The notes under the pieces are model-generated. The model worked only from the letters and a program-made list of their open reading frames with translations, was not told the origin of the DNA and did not search any database. From Argyresthia goedartella (lineage: Eukaryota > Arthropoda > Insecta > Lepidoptera > Argyresthiidae): DNA of 64,000 nt. The stretch spans positions 24,427,674 to 24,491,673 of the forward strand of contig OX463808.1 in NCBI GenBank assembly GCA_949825045.1. Direction: 5' to 3'. A program made the translations under genes and the position numbers. Of the stretch, positions 32,236 to 40,969 are shown piece after piece. The first letter of the stretch is position 1. Each line of letters starts with the position of its first letter.

Positions 32236-33291
32236 TCAAATTTTTTTCCTAACTGAAATGTTATCCAGTAACACATCTCTATTTTCGTTAAAACATAAGC
32301 TTTTGACAACCGACTTTTTGGATCCTTTAGCCTTTTTAAATTCAGTTTGTTCTGTTTTTATGAAATGAAGTTTAGACTGTAGACCTACAAACTCAACTAT
32401 AAGGTCATCTTTAAATAATCCAGTAACTTTTTTATTTTGCTTCATAATAACGTAAATGTTAACTTTTTTATTTTGCTTCATAATACCGTAATTATTATTA
32501 TCTACCTAGTTGCTGGTGCCGAAGTATTTATGGAAATTATATTTTATATATTTGTACACGTCTTTTGTTATTATTGAATATAGAAAGCTGTCAGTATCTC
32601 TGTAACATTTTTTTACGTTAGGACCATAATAAGATTTCATAATAGAATAGTGAAAATTATACATATGGCTCTTGGATATGTCCAAAACAGAAAAACCAAT
32701 GCCTTTTTTAAAGGTCTATAAATTAAACATGTATCCTTATAACATCCTATACAACTCCAAGTTTATGTAATGCAATAAATATATTGAGTATTGAATATTG
32801 AGAGAGGAAGATCGATAAACCCCGACCCTCATATAGGGCTATATTTGTTAATATTAACCTCTAAATTGAAATTCGTATCAAAACTCCAACCACTAAGTCT
32901 CTCCTGAAATTCATCGATGTTTGCGACAATATCAAAAGATACAGCGTTTTTAAAAATATCATCCAAATCGAAACTCTTATGAACGACTATGTTTGGTGTA
33001 GCGAACGATTTAATTACTCGGTTATCATTCTTAGGTAATGAGAATTCTGCAAACAGTTCAAAGTTTACTTTTACGCCGTCTCAAACGAGTCTAGCCGCGC
33101 TTCTACCCCGCTCCGCTCAATCGGTACGATGCGATTCTACTGCGGAAAGCACTTGATAATTTTTCGATACAATTACCCTTACTAATAGCACTGTTATTTT
33201 TATGCACAGTACTACGCAAATGAGCTGGAAAACTTTTACTTTTCACAGATAATACATAGTATGTACAATAATATAATATATTATTAGACAT
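32236..33291 (-). pseudogene. Virus-like / Maverick-type DNA polymerase B, wrecked and split by a LINE tail
   Basis: Pieces of one protein lie in order on the minus strand in different frames. First is a His/Cys-type N-terminal module with 'HLRSTVHKNN' and 'AFRSRIASYR' (33,291-33,103). Next is a block with 'VKVNFELFAEFSLP' and 'NINKYSP' (about 33,075-32,815). Then 'VLDISKSHMYNFHY' and 'CYRDTDSFLYSI' (32,700-32,530), where DTDS is the family B motif C that binds the metal ions. Last is a C-terminal 'EFVGLQSKLHF' block with 'KKAKGSKKSVV' (32,481-32,236). Such polymerases occur in Maverick/Polinton elements and related dsDNA viruses of arthropods. A stop, several frameshifts, a deletion of most of the palm and a LINE B tail inactivate it. 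Confidence 0.65.
32700..32812 (+). mobile_element. LINE family B 3' tail inserted in the polymerase B pseudogene
   Basis: From 'caatgccttttttaaaggtc' to 'tattgagtattgaatattga' this matches the last ~110 bp of LINE B at about 21,700-21,797 and ends in TATTGA units. Polymerase sequence lies on both sides on the opposite strand. An extremely 5'-truncated insertion. Confidence 0.7.
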
Positions 33292-33429
33292 CTTAGGAAT
33301 AACTATGTACCATAAACTGAATAACTTTAAAATAAGTATCCATGCTTAACTGTTAACCAACCAACCAACCAATGTTAACCAATGAGAATTATACCTAACT
33401 ACGTTAGAACTAACTTCTAAGAAAGGAAT

Positions 33430-34173
33430 GTAGTCAGCGCTCCTGGGATGAGGTCCTGTGCGAAGTCATTCGTGATGATCTCCTCGCTCATAGTTCGGGG
33501 CCGGAATTGGCGCGCCTGCGTGCCGTTTGTCAGTCCGACTCGGGGTTGTGGCTACACGCAATGCCTTCTCCCCAGCTGGGAACTTTCCTGGACGACGACA
33601 CTTAGCGCGTGGCAGTCGCTTTGCGTTTGGGCTGCACTATCTGCCAGCCGCATCGATGCGTTTGTGGGGCATGGGTCAATGAGTTGGGTCGCCATGGCCT
33701 ACATTGTACCAGGAGCGCTGGCAGGTTTTCGCGGCACCACGCAATAAACGACATCGTTCGTAGGGCTTTGGTATCGGCCAACGTTCCTAGTGTGTTGGAG
33801 CCGCCAGGTTTGTGCCGGTCGGATGGGAAGCGTCCGGACGGCTTGACCCTGGTACCTTGGGAGAGAGGACGTTCCCTGCTATGGGATGCGACCAGCCGCC
33901 GAGTCTGCCGCAAGACAGAAGTGCCTTAAGTATGCCGCACTCACGGGAAGCTACATCTTTGTGCCTCTTGCGCTCGAGACGACTGGGGTTTGGGGGACAC
34001 AAGGGAAAATATTTATTAAGGATCTGGGGCGCCGTCTAAGGGATAGAGGATTTGACAACCGCTCTGGGGCATTTCTGATGCAAAGGATCTCTCTGGCGGT
34101 GCAGCGGGGAGATGCTGCAAGCGTCATGGGAACCTTAGCCTCGGCAATGTCCCGGGGTGGTTTATTCGCGTAG
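33430..34173 (+). pseudogene. Retroelement polyprotein C-terminal domain (zinc cluster plus nuclease-like block)
   Basis: Plus-strand frames give 'LARLRAVCQSDSGLWL', a TAG at 33,602-33,604, then '[20 protein letters not shown]' with 'GRHGLHC' (a Cys/His cluster), '[20 protein letters not shown]' + 'DAT', and 'YIFVPLALETTGVWGTQG' ending 'GGLFA' at a stop (34,173). A deletion with frame change at about 33,890 removes the segment expected after WDAT. The same end domain is at 24,366-24,640. I know it as the C-terminal part of an animal non-LTR retroelement protein, with the RT itself missing. The RPDG...WDAT block could be a decayed PD-(D/E)XK-type nuclease, which is inference only. Confidence 0.6.
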
Positions 34174-34364
34174 TTATTTCTTTTAGTGTTTCTATTTTAT
34201 TTTTAATTCATATATTTTGGTTACTTTCATTGTTAATAAGAAAGGAACTACCTAAATTATTTTGTGAGACCTACAATAAAAGATACCTGCCTAATAAGTT
34301 AAAAAATAAACAAGGTATTTAAAGTATTTTATTTAAATTATCAGAAATCACTTGAGAGTAATCC

Positions 34365-34745
34365 TTATCTTACTTCTTCTTATCTGCGAAGAAAAATCCC
34401 TCCTCCATGAATGAACGTTTGCAGCCTTTCAGGAGCTGCCGCAGGACTCCCAGCTCTGGCGAGTCGAAGTCGGCTTGAAACTTCAAGGCCAGCCGCCTTC
34501 TCGTAGCGTTTGCGATTTTAGATGTTTTTGATGTCTGCCATTTGGTACAGTTTGAGGTCCAGGTAGAGGTCCCCCTCCAGTTTTATGCTTCGCCGCACGA
34601 CGCCGTCTGCAACCCGCTTAGAGTGCGATGTCCTCAGCTGTGCCTCCTTGCAGATCGCTTCGTCCTCGCTTTCGGAGTCGAAAGCGCGCCAACTCTCCTC
34701 TGTCTTCTTAGCAGCAACAGAGTGACGTGACGGCACGTGAGACAA
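34365..34745 (-). pseudogene. Unrecognised charged coding-like fragment
   Basis: Minus strand reads 'KKTEESWRAFDSESEDEAIC' and 'GDLYLDLKLYQMADIKN' to a stop at about 34,518. A neighbouring frame continues 'NATRRRLALKFQADFDSPEL' and 'CKRSFMEEGFFFADKKK' before a stop near 34,370. GC is above the surroundings and the composition is protein-like, suggesting a frameshifted exon or ORF end. I do not recognise the family. It could belong to the neighbouring retroelement or be a retrocopy of a host gene. Confidence 0.3.
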
Positions 34746-34867
34746 TAACAATAATAACTAGCTTAATGTAAGCACAATTGTGCCTCTACCACACCGCATG
34801 GGAAAAGACGTTGCGCTATACCTGAGTTATATGTATATGTACTTATGTCCTGGGTAACCTGGGTGTC

Positions 34868-35683
34868 ATCTTCGATAATCATATTCTGATAGGCAAACTA
34901 TGTTGCTTCAACAAGATCTAGATAGACTCGACGCTTACTGCGTCGATAATAACATATTCGTAGCACAAAATAAGTGCCAATACATACGATTCACGAAACA
35001 GGTGAGCGAACGCAATGGACGTGAATACTACACAGGTGGCAAAGCATTGCAAAGAGTAGTATGTATAGGTGACCTAGGCGTCTATTTTGATGAAAAGCTG
35101 ACCTTCGACGAGCATATCATTAAAACAGCCTACCAGGTGCTTGGATTCCTGCTACGTGTTACGAAGAGCTTCAAGAAAACTAGGTCCTTCCTCACCCTTT
35201 ACGGCTCTCTTGTTCGATCCCATCTTGAATACGCGTCCTCTGTCTGGAACCCCTTCTACGCAACTTATGATGCACAACTCGGAATGGTACAGAAGAAATT
35301 TCCGTGTCAGGTCTCCTAAGAAGTCATATGCGAATATTCTCACCCACTGTAGACAGACATCCCTCAATGCTCGTCGCACTCTCGCGGACGCTGGCGTTCT
35401 CAAGCGGATTTGCGCCAGTGACTACAACTGCCCAGAGCTTGTCTCGCTTATCAGATACCATATACCTCTGAGAGCTCCTCGTTACAAGCGGATTTTTCAC
35501 GTAAAAGCAGCTCGCACCAATGCTGGCAAAAGGGCACATATACATCGTCTTTGTGTGATCATGACAAAAACTTTGCAGAAGTTGACCTGTTTAGCTCGTC
35601 TGTCGATCGGTTCAAGCACACCATACGTAATCGGTTGTTCACTAAAGTCGACAATAATAATAATGCTTAGATATAGTTTAGGA
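34868..35683 (+). pseudogene. Jockey-like LINE reverse transcriptase C-terminal fragment (family F)
   Basis: Follows directly after where the ADD motif would lie ('DLDRLDAYCVDNNIFVAQNK', 'CQYIRFTKQ'), then 'LGVYFDEKLTFDEHI', 'KSFKKTRSFLTLYGSLVRSH' and 'EYASSVWNPFYATYDAQLG'. A frameshift near 35,300 moves into another frame ('LNARRTLADAGVLKRICASD'). Another frame carries the end 'NRLFTKVDNNNNA'. The palm and endonuclease are missing. LINE E's 3' tail starts 3 bp beyond it. Confidence 0.75.
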
Positions 35684-36179
35684 TCAATACAAATACAAAT
35701 ACAAATACAAATACAAAATACAAAATATTTATTTACCAGATTGGGTTGAAATATACAAGTTGCTTGTGGACCCCACACTAGGTTTAACCTGTCACGTGGA
35801 GTCCTGGCTAAATTACAAGTTTACAAATACTTAATTAGTTGCTAAATACATAAGTTAGTTTATTCGTAAAGACGAAAATGATTTTATTTAAGTTTTAAGT
35901 TTTTTTTTTTTTTTTAAAAAAAGGAAAAATTATATAAAGCTAAAAATTTAAGCTAATTAAGACCAACAGTTATATAAATATGTATATATTACAAATAAGA
36001 GTGGTATTGTGTATGTAAGCAGGAAAATGTTAAGGATAAATAAAGATAATTCATAATCAGTTTAATTTTATGAGGGATGTCATTTGGATATAGATAATGT
36101 AAAATAAATATAAAGTGTATGTGTGTTTAGATTAGTGATTATGTAGGAATATAAATAAATATGTGTGTGTTATTATTAC

Positions 36180-39164
36180 TTAGGTACAAACGGATAGGAG
36201 GGCTTCGGTTTTGTCATAATCTAGAGTCGACAGCCATTTCGTTATTGTAACCTTAGCCTCTGGGATGCTGGAGTGTTTAATGTCTGTGTTCTTACAGACT
36301 ACGTTGTATATAAAGGGGAAGGTGAAGGAACTGAATCTCTGAGCAAATGCCGTACGGACAGTGGGCGTTGTCACTTTGTATACTCTCCTAGCCATCATTG
36401 AGCTGTATTCGTCCGAGTTTATAATTGACTTATGTTTGTACAAGGCTGTTCTTAGAATATACAGTTGTCTAACGGACAGTACTTGGCATTCTCGTAAGAC
36501 CTCTGCAGTGGGATAAATGAAAGGCTTTTTCATCATCACCTTGAGTATAGACCGCTGAGCCCTTTCCAGTGTGATCATAGCAGTTTTTGCTGCGCTGCCC
36601 CAGGCTGTGATGCAGTATAGCAGGAGAGATTGGCCCAGGGATGTGTATACTAGTTTTAGCACCTCCTTAGCAGCACCCCGCCTAAGAAGCTTCATAACAG
36701 GTATGAGCCTTCTGACACGTCCCGCCACGATGTTAATATGGGGTCGGAACGTAAGTTTTTCGTCGAGCGTGAGACCCAGATATTTTATTTTATCAGTTTT
36801 GGTGATTAGAGGACAGCCACAGGGACTATCTTTAGAGTGGCATGTGTGCATCTGCAGTTCGTTGAAGTGGGTAGGTGGTTGGGACGCCGCTGTTTTGTGG
36901 AAGCAGACGAATTTTGTCTTATCCACATTAAGCGTCAGAAGGTTTTCATCAAGCCATGCTCCTACCAGTGACATACACGACTCTGTGAGAGTTTTTGCCT
37001 GATCCCAATTGTCCTGGCTAATCACCAAGGCAGTATCGTCGGCATAACAGAACACCTTGACATTGTTTCCCTTTTCCACCGCGTTCCATATGTCGTTAAT
37101 GTAAACGATAAAGAGGGTTGGGCCGAGGATACTGCCCTGGGGCACTCCAAAATGAATTGGCTCCTGAGAAATGATGTTTTTACCTATTTTCACGTGCTGT
37201 GATCTATTCAAGAGATAGCTCTCAAACCAGTCAAGCGCCGTGCCACGGATGCCAATGATTTCTAGTTTCGCTAGTAGTATCAGTGGGGAGACGGTGTCAA
37301 AAGCCTTCGCCAGGTCCAAGAAGACGCCTATAGACGCTCTGTTCTTGTCCATCTCTTCGCCAACAACTTTGAGCAGTGCAGTGACGGCGTCCTCCGTGGA
37401 TCTTCCCTGACGGAAGCCGAATTGACTGTCTGAGAGAAGCTTATGTGACTCTAAGTAGCCAACGAGACGAACACTAACAATTTTCTCTAAAATTTTGGAA
37501 AGAGTGCTTAGCAACGAAATCGGTCTGTAGTTTGCGGGCTCGGATTTGTCCCCGCCTTTATGTATTAGAACAACTGCAGCTCCTTTCCAGCATTGAGGAA
37601 AGAGGCCAGTTGAAACGCTGATGTTAAAAATGTGTACTAGCGGTAAAAGTAGGGGCTTTGCGATTGATTTCAACAGCTTGCTATTGATGCCATCTAATCC
37701 CGGCGCACCATCGATTTTAAGTTGACTTATTATTTTGTTTACTTCGATCGCATCTGTTGGTCGTAGAAAAAGCGAGTCAGCACTAGACATGGCAGAGGGT
37801 TTGATTTTCTCTCTCAAGGTATACTGATCGACTTTGAGCTTATCCATGGTTGTATTTGCTAACTTTTGGCCTATGTTGGAGAAATATTCGTTGCAGTGGT
37901 TTAGGGATTCTTGTAATGTATTTTTGGCCTTAAGTAGGTCGGTGGAACCTTCTGATTTTTTATTCAGTTCGCAAATATTCTTAATAACTTTCCACATCTT
38001 TTGAGGGTTATGACTACTTTCAACTAACTTGGAATTATTGTATTGGCTTTTTAATCTTTTTAAAAGATCGTTGCAATAATTTTTATACCTGTTATAAGAT
38101 ATTTTTAGTACCTCATTTTTAGGCTCTTTACGAGTACTCATATGCAGCATATCCCTGTGCTTCATGCAGCGGATGAGACCTGGTGTGATCCAGGGCTTCA
38201 GTATGCACTTTCTACGGCTGAGGGTTATGGTTTTAGAGTGGGCGTTGATTACTCGTGTAAGAGTCCCCGAGAAGATCCTAGCACCCGACGAGGCATCATC
38301 ACAATTCAGAACATCCGCCCCGTCCACCCCATTTAGTTCTCCCGCTACTGCATTTGTGTCCGTTTTGGTATATGTTCTGTTGCATTTTTTCTTTTTTATA
38401 TCATATTTAAAGCCTCCCAACGTAAGGCTGTGGTCCGTTACTGAGGTTCTGCAGATAATTCCCGAAGCATCTAGTGTAGTTCCTATGAATATGTGGTCCA
38501 GACATGACCGCCCTCTAGTAGCCTTAGTTATTACCGGCCTGAGGCCCGATTCTGCCAATAATGAAGTGTAGTCAGGGGTATCAGTTTCATCCAAGAGGTT
38601 AATATTTATATCGCCAGCGATTATTAAATTAGTGGTTGTGCGTGATTTTAAAAGATTATCTAACGATTTTATAAAATGTGTTTTGTCGGAGACTGAGGGT
38701 GACCTGTATACCGCTAGTACTGTGAACGACGACGACGGGAAATCTATTAGCAAGCTGTTGGCATCAACTATGTCCGGTTCAAGTACATCTACTGCCCAGA
38801 TATCACGGACAAATACAACTACGCCACCTGCCTTATTAATATACTTGTAGGTGTTGAATGCAGAATATCCCTGTATTGACCTGATGAGTGAGATTTCGGT
38901 GAGATGGCATTCTGTGAGGATAATGATGTCGAAAATAATATTAAAACGTTCTAAGGTTACATAAAATTGATCAAAGTTTTTTTGCATGCTTCTTATGTTG
39001 AAAGACAGTAATTTGAAGTTATGCTCTAGACTAAGTTTTCCTTTACACAACTCTGGTAGATCAACTACGTGGCACGGAGTGGCAAGTGAGGTGTCTATAT
39101 CTGCTTCTAAACTTAGGCCCGCGACAGTAGTAAGACATTTTCCAGTGTTCGATTTTTGCACCAT
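36180..39164 (-). CDS. LINE E ORF2: endonuclease-reverse transcriptase, 994 aa, intact
   Basis: The protein nicks DNA and copies the element RNA in place. Endonuclease at residues ~48-250: 'LLSFNIRSM' (catalytic Asn ~56), 'TECHL' (Glu ~85), 'GDININL' (184-190), 'CLDHIF' (221-226) and 'TDHSL' (Asp-His 244-245). RT at ~485-780: 'GLDGIN', 'NYRPISLLSTLSKILEK', 'DLAKAFDTV' (motif A, Asp 617), 'GVPQGSILGP' (motif B) and 'CYADDTALVI' with the catalytic YADD at 707-710. A thumb and helical C-terminal region without RNase H follow. All key residues are present, which is unusual among the many dead LINEs here. It starts at an ATG 290 bp after ORF1, so translation would need reinitiation or an internal start. 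Possibly still active. Confidence 0.9.
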   Translation of the reverse strand: MVQKSNTGKCLTTVAGLSLEADIDTSLATPCHVVDLPELCKGKLSLEHNFKLLSFNIRSMQKNFDQFYVTLERFNIIFDIIILTECHLTEISLIRSIQGYSAFNTYKYINKAGGVVVFVRDIWAVDVLEPDIVDANSLLIDFPSSSFTVLAVYRSPSVSDKTHFIKSLDNLLKSRTTTNLIIAGDININLLDETDTPDYTSLLAESGLRPVITKATRGRSCLDHIFIGTTLDASGIICRTSVTDHSLTLGGFKYDIKKKKCNRTYTKTDTNAVAGELNGVDGADVLNCDDASSGARIFSGTLTRVINAHSKTITLSRRKCILKPWITPGLIRCMKHRDMLHMSTRKEPKNEVLKISYNRYKNYCNDLLKRLKSQYNNSKLVESSHNPQKMWKVIKNICELNKKSEGSTDLLKAKNTLQESLNHCNEYFSNIGQKLANTTMDKLKVDQYTLREKIKPSAMSSADSLFLRPTDAIEVNKIISQLKIDGAPGLDGINSKLLKSIAKPLLLPLVHIFNISVSTGLFPQCWKGAAVVLIHKGGDKSEPANYRPISLLSTLSKILEKIVSVRLVGYLESHKLLSDSQFGFRQGRSTEDAVTALLKVVGEEMDKNRASIGVFLDLAKAFDTVSPLILLAKLEIIGIRGTALDWFESYLLNRSQHVKIGKNIISQEPIHFGVPQGSILGPTLFIVYINDIWNAVEKGNNVKVFCYADDTALVISQDNWDQAKTLTESCMSLVGAWLDENLLTLNVDKTKFVCFHKTAASQPPTHFNELQMHTCHSKDSPCGCPLITKTDKIKYLGLTLDEKLTFRPHINIVAGRVRRLIPVMKLLRRGAAKEVLKLVYTSLGQSLLLYCITAWGSAAKTAMITLERAQRSILKVMMKKPFIYPTAEVLRECQVLSVRQLYILRTALYKHKSIINSDEYSSMMARRVYKVTTPTVRTAFAQRFSSFTFPFIYNVVCKNTDIKHSSIPEAKVTITKWLSTLDYDKTEALLSVCT

Positions 39165-39455
39165 GAGACTACCTGCTCCTGTGGTTTACTGATGTCACGG
39201 GATGGATAACTTACAGTTCCTGTTTCTATCACATGTGTTTTATTGGGTTTTGATTGTGAGTGTCGTGTATAAATTACCGATATGTGTAAAATAATTATAT
39301 GTGTGTAGGTGATAACATTATAGGGGATTGTGTTATTAAATAAATATATATTGCGATGTAAATATATATAAGTGTGGAGGTTGGTCACACATAGATCTAT
39401 AAATTCAATTAGATAAAACAATGCACTGAGTTTATGTCGTTTTAGTTGTGTAGTG

Positions 39456-40445
39456 TTAATCAAGTTGCACGTTAGCTGGTCCGACAAGCTTATCAAGGTC
39501 TTCGTATGATCGAACAGGAATGGCCGGCTGTCCCTCGCGCTGGCGGACGAGTATGACGCCGTTGCTGATCCAGCGGTATCTGTGGGTCTTCTTGGTTCTA
39601 AGCCTTGTTGCACGAAATAACAACCGATTTGTTTTTGTCAGCCGTTCGTTGAAGAAGATGTCCTCAGGTGGGCCGCAGAATTCGAGATCGTTAGAAGTGA
39701 GACCTCGTCGTGTCTTTGCAGCTTTCAGAATCTCCTCCTTTTTGCAGCGCCGGTTAAGCTTGATAATCAGTGGGCGGGGGAGTTTTGTTTTTTCACCACC
39801 CGATGTCCGTCCGTCCTTGTTTGCTGTACGTTTCGGGCCCGCTCGTGCCGACCAGTCAATGTCAGACTCTGCTAACTGGACTCCGAGCTTCGCAGCCGCA
39901 AGAAGTGCAATGTGGTGGGGGTTTTCGCTTTCGTGCTCCGGCACCCCGCAAACTTCGACTTCATTTGCCAACGACATCTGCTCCTGATTGGAGACTTGAG
40001 CCTGCAGTTCATTTATTTCTTTTTTAAGCATTACTACCTCTTCGTTGCGCTTTTCTAATGCTGCTATTTTCGTTTCAGCGGAGTCCATTCGGTCTAGACA
40101 GGCTGAGATTGATGACGAGACCATGTCTATGCGGTCCCCTAGAGAGAGGACATCCTCTCGAAGCTGCCGGATCTCAGAGAATAGTTTTTGCATATCTGAC
40201 TGGGGGATTTTGAGTGTTCTTAATGTAATATTACTGACATCTGGAGAGCATGGAATATCCGTATTATCTCCTACTTTTCTCATATTGCACTTGCACTCCG
40301 GGCACTGCCAAGATGATTTATCTGTTGGAATTTTTCCGCCTATACAAGAACCGTTGAGGTGGAATCTTTTCTTGCACGGCACGTTACAACAAGTAATTAT
40401 GAAATCATCCGACGAGAACTCGCTGAGGCAGGCACTGCACGACAT
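39456..40445 (-). CDS. LINE E ORF1: PHD-finger nucleic-acid-binding protein, 329 aa, intact
   Basis: Residues 1-55 form a PHD-like C4HC3 finger: 'CSACLSEF', 'CCNVPCKKRFHLNGSC' and 'WQCPECKC'. Residues ~85-155 are a leucine/charged coiled coil ('IAALEKRNEEVVMLKKEI', 'NELQAQVSNQEQ'). Residues ~165-325 are a basic C-terminal domain with 'RPLIIKLNRRCKKEEIL' and 'SNDLEFCGPPEDIFFNERLT', the conserved ORF1 C-terminal fold of this LINE group. In the family the product multimerises through the coiled coil and coats element RNA. It is uninterrupted and directly precedes ORF2, which supports a recent insertion. The start is the ATG just upstream of the first finger cysteine. Confidence 0.85.
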   Translation of the reverse strand: MSCSACLSEFSSDDFIITCCNVPCKKRFHLNGSCIGGKIPTDKSSWQCPECKCNMRKVGDNTDIPCSPDVSNITLRTLKIPQSDMQKLFSEIRQLREDVLSLGDRIDMVSSSISACLDRMDSAETKIAALEKRNEEVVMLKKEINELQAQVSNQEQMSLANEVEVCGVPEHESENPHHIALLAAAKLGVQLAESDIDWSARAGPKRTANKDGRTSGGEKTKLPRPLIIKLNRRCKKEEILKAAKTRRGLTSNDLEFCGPPEDIFFNERLTKTNRLLFRATRLRTKKTHRYRWISNGVILVRQREGQPAIPVRSYEDLDKLVGPANVQLD

Positions 40446-40495
40446 GTCGAAGTAGGACTTAACGCCTTTTAATAAGGACGATGTACTGTTGGCAC

Positions 40496-40610
40496 AGCTG
40501 TAGCGCTACGACTTAACTCGTAGTCGATGTGCGTAGCGTATCGTAGCAGCAGCTGTAGCGCTACGACTTAACTCAATGTGCGACTGTGCGTAGCGTACGT
40601 TGATTTCGCG
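40496..40610 (-). repeat. Tandem ~58-bp repeat in the 5' region of LINE E
   Basis: The unit containing 'agctgtagcgctacgactta' and a 'gtgcgtagcgta' end occurs twice in tandem with small indels, just upstream of the ORF1 ATG. It is CpG-rich against an AT-rich background. Tandem 5' repeats act as promoter modules in some LINEs, so a promoter role is plausible but unproven. Confidence 0.6.
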
Positions 40611-40624
40611 AGCGCCGCTCCCGA

Positions 40625-40712
40625 ACTCGATGGCTCAGCGGTTTAGAGCGCCGGACCGGATCTCTCGCCTGATGGAGCACTGGTTCGATCCTACGCCGGG
40701 CCACCTCGCCGT
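40625..40712 (+). mobile_element. tRNA-like SINE head (S7)
   Basis: An A-box-like 'tggctcagcggtttagagcg' and B box 'tggttcgatcctacgccggg' are spaced as in a tRNA. The acceptor stem does not pair cleanly, so a SINE head or tRNA pseudogene is likelier than a working tRNA gene. Confidence 0.45.
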
Positions 40713-40969
40713 AAAATGGGTAGTGTAAAGGAATTCACTCACTAGCAGTGGAGGTCGACAAATTTGGGGCCGTGGAGAGCTTGCTTCGGCCGCAGTCTAT
40801 CCCTCTTGCACAGTTCGATGGGCGGAGCGACACGTAAGAACGCAACGAAAAGAAACGAGAATTTGAATTTGGGATTCCACCAATTGGGAATTTAAGTAAG
40901 CAATTTATAATGAATGTAAATAGGAGCCAGACACACGTCCGTCCACAACTAACTCGCAACGCGGAAAAA

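Larger units (their letters stand above)
35686..40620 (-). mobile_element. LINE family E, apparently intact two-ORF non-LTR retrotransposon
   Basis: Minus strand: 5' region with a tandem repeat (40,496-40,610), ORF1 (40,445-39,456), 290-bp gap, ORF2 (39,164-36,180), and a ~490-bp 3' UTR with a hairpin at 35,768-35,804 (arms GGACTCCAC and GTGGGGTCC, one G-U pair). The tail is (TTTGTA)n-type at 35,686-35,722. Both ORFs are uninterrupted. The microsatellite tail, PHD-like ORF1 and apurinic-type endonuclease place it in the CR1/Jockey group. The 5' limit is approximate and no target duplication was identified. Confidence 0.85.

Noticed and set aside
33356..33380. Short (CCAA)n tandem run as a possible array
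   Set aside because: Only about four units with no spacers or conserved repeats; an ordinary microsatellite. No CRISPR-like array exists anywhere in the window.
35686..35722. (AAATAC)n microsatellite as an independent repeat locus
   Set aside because: It sits exactly at the LINE E 3' end and is the element's own tail, as are (AAAATC)n at 44,987 for LINE C and (AAAGTC)n at 15,777 for LINE A.
35141..35749. 202-codon open frame at the end of the Jockey-like fragment
   Set aside because: Only its middle part has LINE-like sequence. The beginning is an out-of-frame reading of the RT, and the end runs through the 3' region of that LINE and into the (AAATAC)n tail of LINE E.
36571..40455. Several plus-strand open frames of 60-155 codons opposite the LINE E ORFs
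   Set aside because: They overlap intact minus-strand ORFs with full catalytic motifs and have no domain character themselves.
40625..40712. Candidate tRNA gene
   Set aside because: A and B boxes are present but the acceptor and anticodon stems do not pair well. A SINE head or tRNA pseudogene is a better fit.
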